Below, piece by piece: positions 1 to 10,400 of a DNA stretch of 14,567 bases. The stretch is taken from positions 1-14,567 of the forward strand of contig JAOXYB010031609.1 of assembly GCA_028565635.1 (NCBI GenBank). Direction: 5' to 3'. A model generated the notes under the pieces. The model worked only from the letters and a program-made list of their open reading frames with translations, did no database searches and was not told the origin of the DNA. The position numbers and the translations under genes are program-made. Origin of the DNA: Phoronis ovalis. Lineage: Eukaryota; Phoronida; Phoronidae. Each line of letters begins with the position of its first letter. The first letter of the stretch is position 1.

Positions 1-260
1 TTTCTTGACCGTATTTGCACCCCCTAACGAAGTGAAATTTTAACGATTACCCAAACGAAGTGAAACTTCCAAACAACACCCCTTAGGAAGTGTAACACCT
101 CCAAAAAACCACCCCTTTTTATGATTTTAGCCAAAAAACAGACCCTAAGCACGTAATGCGCGTTACACGCCGGCGGTTCGAAAAACATACCCTTTCACGT
201 GAAATTACGTTGGAACATCCGTACCCACTTTCATATTGACCGCCCTCCGGGCCTTTTGGG
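1..260. repeat. Degenerate repeat-like sequence at the window edge
   Basis: About 30-bp degenerate units can be seen between roughly 20 and 115 (CCCCTAACGAAGTGAAA, CCCAAACGAAGTGAAAC, CCCCTTAGGAAGTGTAAC). The base composition is higher in G and C than the neighbouring sequence, up to about 260. It is probably part of a dispersed repeat that begins outside the window. Confidence 0.45.
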
Positions 261-878
261 CAGCATAAAGCACTATACACTTGAACAAAAGATTACATAT
301 TTTTATCTAGTTTGATTGAATAAATCATCACATTAATTGTAACATACACATTTCTGTTTGCTCGTTAAACATTGTTGTCAATCTTCAATTCAGAAAAGCT
401 GCCATGATGCAAAAATGGCAAATTTTTTGGAAAATTTTTAATCTCATCGCTATTTGAACAGAAATCACTAGATGGAAGCACAACGTTGTCGTTAATTTAA
501 TAAAATGATAGAATTCTAAATTTGCTTCAATCGCAACATGTGATGCTATTAATCTGTTTTGGAATTTAAAAAATACTTACAAAATTCAGATTAATGGCAT
601 CAAACACTGCAGTAAAGATAAATGTGAGCAAACTGCATGCCAGTACATTGTTGCTTATACAGAATTTTAAAGTTAAGGTACTTTTAAAAATATGGGTTTT
701 TATCATCATCTTAATGGCCAACACATTGAAAGTATCCTTGCAGTTCCATTTTATTCTGAAATTACTACGAGAAAGTTAGTTTAATTGTCATCCTTAATGT
801 CTTCTAGTGTAAAAATTCCTGCATCTTTCTGCAAGCAAATAAGAAAGTACACATGTACTTAACAATAACTGTACTTAC
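261..878. other. Intergenic or downstream flank, nothing recognised
   Basis: AT-rich sequence past the probable polyadenylation site. The only longer open frame (594-779 plus) has biased, membrane-like composition from A/T-rich codons and no motif. Confidence 0.6.
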
Positions 879-884
879 TTTATT
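879..884 (-). promoter_or_regulatory. Candidate polyadenylation signal AATAAA
   Basis: TTTATT on the plus strand reads AATAAA on the minus strand, about 560 bp past the exon 9 stop. Cleavage would be expected around 850-870. A second candidate, ATTAAA, lies at 780-785. In AT-rich DNA such hexamers are common by chance. Confidence 0.4.
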
Positions 885-1440
885 TTATCAAAACTATACA
901 TGACATAACAAAATACAATACATGTACAATACATGATCCAACATTACAAGCATATTATGTCCAGAGAGTGAAATTATCAGATTCCAATATAACCTTTATA
1001 GGAACTTAAAAACAAAGAACAGAAAACTTATCACCATAATTTGGTATACTTCTTGTAAGGTTTACAATGTGATTATCAAATGACTTATAAACGACTTATA
1101 CCCCATAGCCTCTGAAATTATATTATGATAAGGTTTTCATTTCTAAAAACAAAATGTCATAGGAAGCCATTATAAATGAAATGAGAAAGGGGTATTCTTT
1201 TCAGTGAGGCAGGTCAAAAAACAAGACAAAGGCTTTCCTAGCCATTCGTTTTGTCCCCTATACAACCATTCAGCAGCCTTAAACATTTCTGATGACTACC
1301 ACTTCCACATCTTCGAAAGTCTGTACGTTCAGTGGACATGGCCACGTCACCTCAAAAAGTTGGACAGCATGATACCAGCATGTTTGAAGCACACAACTCA
1401 ATGATATTGGACCTTCCCAATTGGATGCGTAAATAAATAC
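879..1440 (-). other. Probable 3' untranslated region
   Basis: The sequence between the exon 9 stop codon and the first AATAAA met on the minus strand. Part of it (about 1204-1410) is less AT-rich than its surroundings and lacks a convincing reading frame on either strand, which suits a 3' UTR. Extent is inferred. Confidence 0.5.
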
Positions 1441-1491
1441 TTAACATGCAGACTTTCCAGAAGCACTCGAAACTGTTCCTTTCCTCCTTTC
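1441..1491 (-). CDS. TCF20: Exon 9: terminal coding exon, 16 residues and stop
   Basis: After a good acceptor (TTGTTTTCTCAG|GAAAGG) the phase-0 frame reads ERRKGTVSSASGKSAC and stops at TAA (1441-1443). This joins cleanly to the CPKHK end of exon 8. RAI1 likewise ends a few residues after CPKHK, and TCF20 ends with a short basic and serine-rich tail, so a tail of this length is expected. I chose it because the exon 8 donor is strong and this is the best acceptor seen downstream. The alternative is read-through termination at 2401. Confidence 0.68.
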   Translation of the reverse strand, partial: ERRKGTVSSASGKSAC

Positions 1492-4400
1492 CTGAGAAAA
1501 CAATGTAAACACTACATAAATTCAAAATAACACTGGCATGTCTTAGATTATTATATTATAGCTGCTAGTCAAATTTTCATCATCTAGTTTCAACACCAAC
1601 ATATTACTATCGTTTGTAATGAAATGCGACCATGTGGTATAGTGGGATTTCGTTTGTGACATCACATTTTATAATGAGGACATTAGTGATGCAGCAAAGG
1701 CATTACAGCATTAGCTTGAACAGCAGCATGAACCTTTGAAAATTTATTCTACATTATTATCATATCATCACAAAGCGTTCTCGTTCTAAAATTTGAACGA
1801 TCCCATTGCAATTCAAGCTAATGCGGTAATGCCTTTGTTGCATAACTAATGTCTTCATTACAAAATGAGACATCACAAACAAAATGCCATATGCCACAGG
1901 TCGCATTCCACTGCAAACGATAGTAAATTCTAGGATGACCAGGTGTACATCACATGTTTATTTCTATAAGAATAATCAGAATACAAATTCAAAGTCATGA
2001 CGTAACCAGTTCATATCACAGCATAACAAGAGGTATGCTCTGCAGACATCTCACACTGCCTTGTTTATAGGCAAAGTAGTTTGTAGCCGGACAGTACAAT
2101 TTTTGAAGTAATTCCCATGGAACCAATCTCATGGGGAAGCTACCTGTGTTGTTAAGAACGTCAGTAAGTCTGCTTGCCTAACAAACTGAACAGAATGCTC
2201 ACATGCTAGCTGTATCTACTACTCAAGCGGGGGCTAGTCTTACATATTCAAACAAGTAGACACACCCAAGGTAACAAAACTTATCCAAAACAAAAGATTT
2301 GAAGATCTAGGTTAAGGTTAAAGGTTATGAAATTACTTGATGTGCAGTTATAAAATACTCACGCATTCCTTGAAATTACATGCCTATATGCTTCAGTTTT
2401 TTAGATACAGACCAAGCATTCATAGTTTGACTGCATGTGATGGGCATAACTATGCAAAAAGTCGTGACCATTTACCTTATGCTTAGGACACAGCAAATTG
2501 AAGTTTTCCTCGTCCATAAGACAATCCCGTTCTTTGGCACACATAAAGTGAAACTTCTGATTACAACCTTTACTGTGACAGCCAATAAATGCTCCATGAG
2601 ATCGACAGCCAGTACACATCTGAAATGAAAAACACGACACTCACTCTAGTATAACAACTGAAGTAAAGATTATACTAGTAACAGGGGATTTACCACAGGA
2701 AATATCTACCACAGAAACGTTTTGCTAAAGTATCATCTTTGCTAAAGTAACTTGCCCTATAAATCAATGTTTTTGAATTTGCTTTCTTCACCACTTAGTT
2801 CAACAACAGAACTAATGGAGTTTCAAACTAAAGAAACAGGGATATTCTCTGGCTATTTGTTGCCATTTCTTCTTAATGAGAGTTATAGATACCCATGGAG
2901 CAGATTACCAGATACTGTTGTTACATCAGAGACAATAGGCTCTTTCAATGACAGATTAGACAAAGCTTGGTTATCTATAAATTTATTGAAGATTTATACT
3001 TCCCACTGGAAACATATTCTGTTAATGTTGACAATATACTTAACGAAGATGACACTGATCAGTTGATAGGCATTTAGCCTTACTCAAGGTGATATTGATG
3101 TAATGCGATGAGATCAGATAGGTATTTCTCATTCGAAAAAAAGCGATTATTATGAAACTTATTCCTTTTCAATAGTAAATCTTTCAGTTAAGAGTAGAAT
3201 GAATGATATTTTTTCTACCAAAGTTGATCATAGGTATAAGTAGCAGGCCAAATCACCAATGTAACTTTTTTGCAGAAAATTTTAATAATAGCCTTGCACA
3301 AAGTTAATGCCTGTGACTGTACCAAATGTGACAATAAAAATTTTAAAGAAAACTTACAGACTGCTTGGATTCTGCTAAGGCCTCTTCAAGACCAAACAAC
3401 TTGTCACCAATTAGATATACTCCTTGACACCACACTAAACAATCCTCATGTAGCCAAACTTCAGTCTCTCCCAACCCATCAGCACCGAGTGACCTTTTCA
3501 CAGATGAGCGCCTACGTTTCTTAACCTCTGGAGAACTTACTTCCCCAGACTCTGGTACCTTCTTTTTACGGCCACGCTTTTTCGGTTCTGAATTTGGTGT
3601 GGAAGAGCCAGTCTTAGACCATTGAGGTGATGATATACTGCTAGCCATTCTTGTTGATGGCAGATAATATGGTCCCAATAAATCTCCTAAGCAGTTGTAA
3701 TTAGTTACTTGTCCACATAAAGCACACACCCAGTTTGCCTGTGATGATGTCTTGCTGGATGGTACAGCAGTAGATTTAATCATCACAGCACGAGTTGCAT
3801 CAGTTAAAAATGTATGTCTATTCTTATCTATTTTCTTATCTATTTTAGTATTGTTATTAGATTCATCAGCTGGAACATTGACAACAGTACAAGATTCTGG
3901 ATTTTCCTTGGATCCCTTGACACGAATCAATGGTCCTGCAGCTCTTTCAGTTCTTAATCTATTTGATATAATTTTACTTTTTAGCTTTAACATTTCTTTA
4001 GTTTTCTTTAACTTAGCATTTACTAAAGATTCATTATCAGAATTGAATTCGTACACATCTCCTTTACGCTTCCTAGCTGGTTTCTTCTTTAATTTAATAT
4101 CAGTTTTTATAGGGGAACTATCCTTTTTCATCTTGTTTTTACTTCCCACAGGTCGGCCCCGTTTCTTTTTTGAACTCGTTTCCCCTGATGGAGTGCTAGT
4201 TGACGGAAGACTAGTAAGTAAACCGGAATCATCATTATCCGTAGTTACATCAGTTTCCGATTTTGAAGTATTTAACTTTCTTTTCATGGCTTGATTTTCT
4301 AACCAATCACGATCTTTATTCATATTTTCAAACTTATGTTTTTTAGGAACCTCTACAGACGTATCCAAATCTTCTGGTGTTTGTTTTAAAATATTGTTAA

Positions 4401-7400
4401 TACTATGAGTATACGTTGAAGCACGTTTGAATTCTATTTCACTATCTGAATCAAATGAATCCGAAACATCAAGGGGTTCTGACAAATTTGTGAAAGCTTT
4501 TGCTGATTTGATTTCTGATGCTGTCCTTTTTATTCGTTTTTGCTTATGGGTTTTTTCACTATCTGAATTTAATGATTCTTTGTCAGCAGATGAGTTTTTA
4601 ACAATTTTTGAATCTCCCTTTTCAGCAGATGCTTTTACCTGTGTAACTGAAACAATATCTTTTTTCATATCCACGTTACACTGTTCAGAAGTCGTTTTTA
4701 AAAGTCTAGGAGGTCGTCCACGTTTTTTAGGTGGACACATAGTATCTTTCTTAAAATTTTCAGCTGCAGGTTTTTTAGTGGGAGGCTTTTTCGTATTCTC
4801 AAAACAAAGTTCATCCTTATGAGGTGATGCCTCGTTAGATTTCTTAGGACTAGACTGAACTTCCTGGACCGTGTTATTAGTTACATTACAATGCTCAGTT
4901 CTCTGATCACTTTCAATCAGATGTTTTTTCTGTGCAACATCTGCGGTTTTCTTGCTATTAATCCCCTGAGACATCTCCGGGCCTTTCTGAATATCACCAT
5001 GAATTTTTTTATCTTTAACACCCTCATCAGATACATTCTCACTATTAGTTGCATGTTTTTCCTCTATACAGTTCGGCTCAACATATTTCAGTTCTCCTGG
5101 TTCCCGCAATTCCTCTAAGTTATCCACCTCTAATTTTGCATCATGGACAACACTTTTAGGATCTACTACTTGTTGTTCAGGCAACATAACCAGTTTTTGC
5201 AATGAGTGCAAAGGATTGTTTTGATTTGACTGGCTATTATAATCCCCACAGCTAACCATATAATACGGATTCCCAGTACTTTGTGTTGCTGATGCACTGC
5301 TGTATGCAGTAGGCAAATAATGGCTTGCGTTATGTTTTGGAGATACGATTCTTTCTTGACTATGACTCGGGGATGGAGATACTTGAGAAATAGGTACTGG
5401 TGCCGGACTAGATTGAACGGGAGAACGCATTACATTATTTTGAGACTGTGAAGGATTTTGATTGGTCATTCCCATTACAGGTGAACGTAGCATCTGATGT
5501 GTTACTTTTCCATGTGGACTTTGCACAGCACCTGGACTAGAATTCCGTGAGTGAACGCTAGGGTTGCTGTGAACTGATGGCGGACTTCGGATTGGCATTG
5601 GACTCATTGACAGTGCTGCAGAATTTTGTGGATACATTGGAGATGAATTATGATATTGATTATAATGTTGCCCAGGAATGGGTGCTGAAAAATAAAATGC
5701 ATTATATGCAAGTTAATTGTTAGTTTTCCAATGAGAATACTTTAAAGATTTGCAAATTGATAATGCTTGGAATGTTTACAAAGTTATATGGAAAGCTTCT
5801 TCTGCAGCAAAAGATTGTCATTTCACTTGCAGTTTCTTTGCATATCTAGTTATAAACCTGTTACTAATTAAAAATTCTACATGCAATATTGTCACTTATA
5901 TCATTTAACATTGAAATGCACGTGGTGAATGTCAGTTAACCATTTTAATGTTTTAACAAACTAAGCACTGTATTAGAGCACTGTGTTATCAGTCGAAGCT
6001 TACACTATCACGAACAGTTAATTTTCAGAACAAACAAGACAGCACCTCAAATGTTTCAAAGTGACTATATTTGTTTAATATCTGCAAGTTGTTCACAAAA
6101 GCAGTTTTAAATGTAAGACGCTGAATGTGTTACATTTTACTAATTGAGCCCCCCAGAAATGTATCTGGCATTCATGGACTAACCTCGAGGCACAAATTGT
6201 TGCGGACCAGTTGTACCTACAGGCGGCTCTATAGCGTACTTTGCTGACCGACTTGGACCATATGATTTAGCTGCCATTTGGAAGATAGAGTCGGCAACAT
6301 ATTGAGGATTCTGTGGTGTCTGAGAGAATCTGATATGGTGATGCATTGGTACTGAACCAGTGTTAGTTGGGTATGTGCCATTAGGATCTGGATAGGCTGC
6401 AGAGATTGCATACGAGCTACTATAACCTAAAATATGAATGATTAATATAATTTCTTTTCTCTGTTCTAGCTTGTGCAACACAAATCTTTTAATTTACAGT
6501 GTTACATTTTTAACTTAGATAGGTTTAAAATTTAGCAATTCTAAATCCTGGGGTTTGAATAACTGTTTCAATAGACTGGAGGAAAGAGATAGAGGTTATG
6601 TACTAAATAAACAGCAAGCGTATTAAGAATAGTGCAGATATACAGATTACAACAAGAAATGGTTACAGATTTAAGTATATTCTCCATTATTAGTTCAAAC
6701 ACAAGTGCAATGTATGTTTGATGTACCTTGTTGTTGAGGTATCACAGGCTGTGCATACTGAGGATAACCTTGACCTTGACCTTGACCTTGATAGCAAACG
6801 GGGTATGTCTGCTGCATGGATGGCATTGCACTGCCCTGAAACAAAAAAAGGAAAACATGAAGATGTTTGTATGACCTGTGCTCCAAGGCACCAGTAATTT
6901 CTGTTGGATGTCATTTTTGAAGATTTGAAAAGAGTGTGTGAACCGGCTTATGCGATTCTGATTTTGGATGGAAACTAAAGACAACTCTTAACCAACGTTG
7001 TAACAGCTACAAAGAGTTTGATAGTCTTGCTTGCTGTAATTATTCTCCTGTATTAAGTAGTCAACCAATTACAAAGCTTCACATTGTAGGAAAACTAAGG
7101 GACTCTATTTGAAACAGAAAGGCCGACAAATCTATCCGCTACTGATAAGTTTTTTACTGAAATATTTTTTTTGTGTGCATCTAAAACTGTTGCTGCTAAA
7201 ATTTTGAAATTTAGTTTCCAGTGGTTATGATACTTATGGCTACTATTACATAGTTAAGCCTGTGTCAGGTAAAAGTTAAAATTTCATTTCACTACTATGC
7301 ATCAACAGTATGGCCAACAGAGGGAATTCTTACAATACAAAACGTGATTAATAAGTTATGTTTGTCAGTAAACAGATCGATACGTTTGCCATTTAATCTT

Positions 7401-10400
7401 GTAGGGCTAGCAAAGAATGCACAGGTAAGAACATTTTGTGCATGTTCAAGCAACACATGCTGATATGATGAAGTAAGAGGGTGTGAACTAACCATAGCTG
7501 GTGGATGTTGACTATAACCATTACCAAGCATGTGTGGGTTGGGTGCATACATGTTGCTGCCTGGATACTGGTTCATACTTCCTGGAAAAAAGAACAAAAA
7601 ATTAACAAAACAAGAAACCACAAAAATTTTGGATTTGTTACTCTGTTTCATTTTTTATATGACTTGGCACCGAAGTTCTATTAGTCTACAATGGGTTCAA
7701 AACAGCATGTTTGTTTTCCTATGGCAGATGCCAACTTTGTAGCATACTAATGTTATTGAAACAAAATATAAACAGTAATGTAAAGTGCTTCACACTTGGT
7801 TATCAAACAGTACAGGATATAATCTCTAAATAAGAACACTAGTCGGGGAAGAAACAAATGTCTAAGTTTGTATGTTTTATATATAGCAATAGTTTCATAT
7901 ATAGAGCTAACTAAACTAGACATATTAAAGAAATGTATTATCAGCAAAGCCAACCACAAAAATTGATCACCGAAATATCTGCGATTAATTATTACACAGT
8001 TAGAGGGCAAACTTTACTACACACAGGACAAGGTAACAAAAAAAGAAATTAGTGTTAAATCTAAAACATCACTCAAACACACAAATAAATTATATTTAGT
8101 CAGCAAGGTGTTTTTACAAAACACTAACCCCCTTGCTGTACATGTAGGCAGCTAAAATCAAACTTAACCTGCACTTTGGCAATGCCACATAATAGGGATC
8201 ATCTTAATATATTAAGGTTGGCTTGCAAAAAAAATGCTGGACTGCAACAGTGTCTCTGACTATCGGAGTTTTCAAGATACGGACACAACAGACAGCTTAT
8301 CTTGAGAATAAACGTGGCCAACAGTAGTCGGAAATATAAAACACTGAACAACCAAGAATATATAAAACATCACGGAATTGGAAAAAACGCGGAAATTACT
8401 GTGCATTAGGCCCTTACATTATGAAAGAATCTACCTTCAAAAGTACAACTGGAAAAACATTTAATATCATCACAAATATTAACTGCAAATCAAAAACCAT
8501 TATATACAGATATATGGTGCAAAAGACGTAATAAAACTGTATAAGTGGGAGAAACGGGGAGTACAGTATACAAATGGATTAACAACCATTTATCAAAAAT
8601 CAGAAATAATTCAAAGGACCATGAAGTTTCCATTCATTTTAACAAAATTTACTAATCATAGTGTGGCATATTTTGGAATAACATGTGTAGAAAAATTAAT
8701 GATACAGCTTACAGAAGATTTCGTGAAAAAATGTGGATCAAAAAATTAAACACATAATGCCTAATGGATCAAATAAATGAACTTGATTTTATATTTGTCA
8801 TATGTAATGATACCTGTTTGTACTGTGCTATGTGTGTGACATCACATCACTTATACGATGTCATGATACTGTGGATGATGTGGTGTCGCACAAATAACCT
8901 TTATACCTGATAAAGGTTTAAAGGCTGAAATGTTGTATATATATATATCTATTTTTAAAATATCCAATTTTTTGTGATTTCATGTTGATGAATACATAGT
9001 GACTACCTAACAGCCTATTGAGATAAAACATGGCAGCCAACTGGCTATATTGGAAGTCATCCACATCAAAATCAAAAGTGACATGTATTTTGACCTATAT
9101 TTTCCCTTTAACTTGCAATGGTATCTCTATCCATCATAGTTTCAAGAACAAACATGGTAGCCAGTTGGCCATAATGGAAGCGATTTAGATGAAAACTACA
9201 CTTGACCTGTATTTTGACCTATATTTACCCCGGGAGGGGCACTTTGGGTAGGGCTGTGGGGAACAGGCTTAAAAACCCAGATTCTCTCAACTATTTTTAC
9301 CCGGTTTGCTTAACTTTTTTTGCTAAAAAAGCTGATTGCTACTTTTATGTGTGTTGGAAAACTGGTTTATTTCAGTCAAAAACCCGGTCAACTCAGCTTA
9401 TTTATTCAAAACCGGATTCACTGTTGCGGCACATCCTTATGCAGATGGTATCCTGAGTGCCCCTCCCTGGTATATACCCTAAGCCTATTATAAAATTAAA
9501 ATTTTAACCATTACCCATGGACTGGACAGATGCTAAATCCCTCTGCTCGGCATAGAGTAAAGGGATAATAAAGCAGTATACAATTTAGTCAATGTGTTAC
9601 CTGTTACTGACATAGTGGCCCTACCTTCAGAATTACCTGCATTAACAATATCTGACTCTGGCTGGTCTGATCCAATATTTGCACCAGCTACATGTAAACA
9701 AAACACGCAACCTGTGAGATAACATACTCAAGCGAACATTGTACACTTTCTCCTCAATAATATTATGTATATGTATAGGCTTGTTTTAATACAAAATACC
9801 TCCAGCCCTGTACAATGGAAAACATATTTTGAGAAGAACAATGACATAACGATAACAACAACTGTTCACATCTAGAGTACATCAGGTGAGAATGTAAGAA
9901 GCTGGTACGTGCCATCTCATGTCAACAAGGTATTCAGATATTGAATGAAGGAGATTAAAAATTTGATTTAGAATGTGTTGCCCAACGTAAACGGATGCAA
10001 GGTGATTCCATCTAATATTCTTGAAGTAAAATAGCTATACCAAGATTCCAGGAAGAGTTTGTAACACAAAATGATATTACAAATTTATATTTTGATATAA
10101 TGGATAGAAGGAAGCACGAAATAGCAATGGCTTTTTAGAAAATGAATCACAATATCATAGAATACTTATTTAAATGTGATATTTTAATAATTGGTATGCT
10201 TCACTTATTATAAGCACTACATTTATATAACAACCATTTCTTAGTGCATTATGATATTTTTCTGCTTATCATTCAGTGGTCACCAGAACAAAAAGTTGTT
10301 TTCATGAAATATCATACCAAACATGGGTCACATTCATTACTACACCAAACACATGGATCAAGTACTTAAATTAAAATCAGTGGTTTAAAATAGCCAGACT

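Larger units (their letters stand above)
8300..8960 (+). mobile_element. Decayed Penelope-like retroelement, 3' part with GIY-YIG endonuclease
   Basis: Plus-strand translation across frames gives the C-terminal endonuclease of a Penelope-like element. From 8421, one frame contains STFKSTTGKTFNI, then NCKSKTIIY (8481-8507), the 'GIY' half. A shifted frame continues at 8545-8556 with VGET, the 'YIG' half, followed by NNHL and HEVSIHF. A third frame has a REKMWIKKLNT motif (ending 8754). At least two frameshifts and several stops, including TAA at 8542-8544, show that it is dead. The reverse-transcriptase part is missing or unrecognisable upstream. Downstream sequence to 8960 resembles the terminal region of such elements. 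Boundaries are approximate. Confidence 0.78.
7582..9600 (-). other. Intron 3, with several transposon remnants
   Basis: Phase-1 intron of about 2 kb. The part from 7582 to about 8220 holds nothing I recognise. The rest carries a Penelope-like relic, a spaced duplication and a small TIR element, all listed separately. All plus-strand coding remnants in it are antisense to the host gene. Confidence 0.78.

Noticed and set aside
1204-1404. Plus-strand frame of 66 codons in less AT-rich sequence, and a 44-codon open frame on the minus strand there
   Set aside because: No motif, and the region sits in the probable 3' UTR. No splice acceptor with a pyrimidine tract leads into the minus frame.
3752-5118. 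Long plus-strand open frames (3752-4294, 4427-4822, 4891-5118) with hydrophobic, membrane-like translation
   Set aside because: They lie exactly opposite exon 7. Antisense of Lys/Ser/Glu-rich coding sequence naturally gives Phe/Leu-rich open frames.
6690-6984. Three overlapping minus-strand frames around exon 5
   Set aside because: Only the frame that joins in phase to exons 4 and 6 was kept; the others run through intron sequence.
8829-8890. Imperfect palindrome around GACATCACATCAC / GATGTGGTGTCGC
   Set aside because: It lies inside the 3' part of the Penelope-like relic and is best treated as part of it, not as a separate element.
9202-9456. Plus-strand frame of 84 codons
   Set aside because: It is contained almost wholly in the small TIR element and its translation looks like repeat sequence, not protein.
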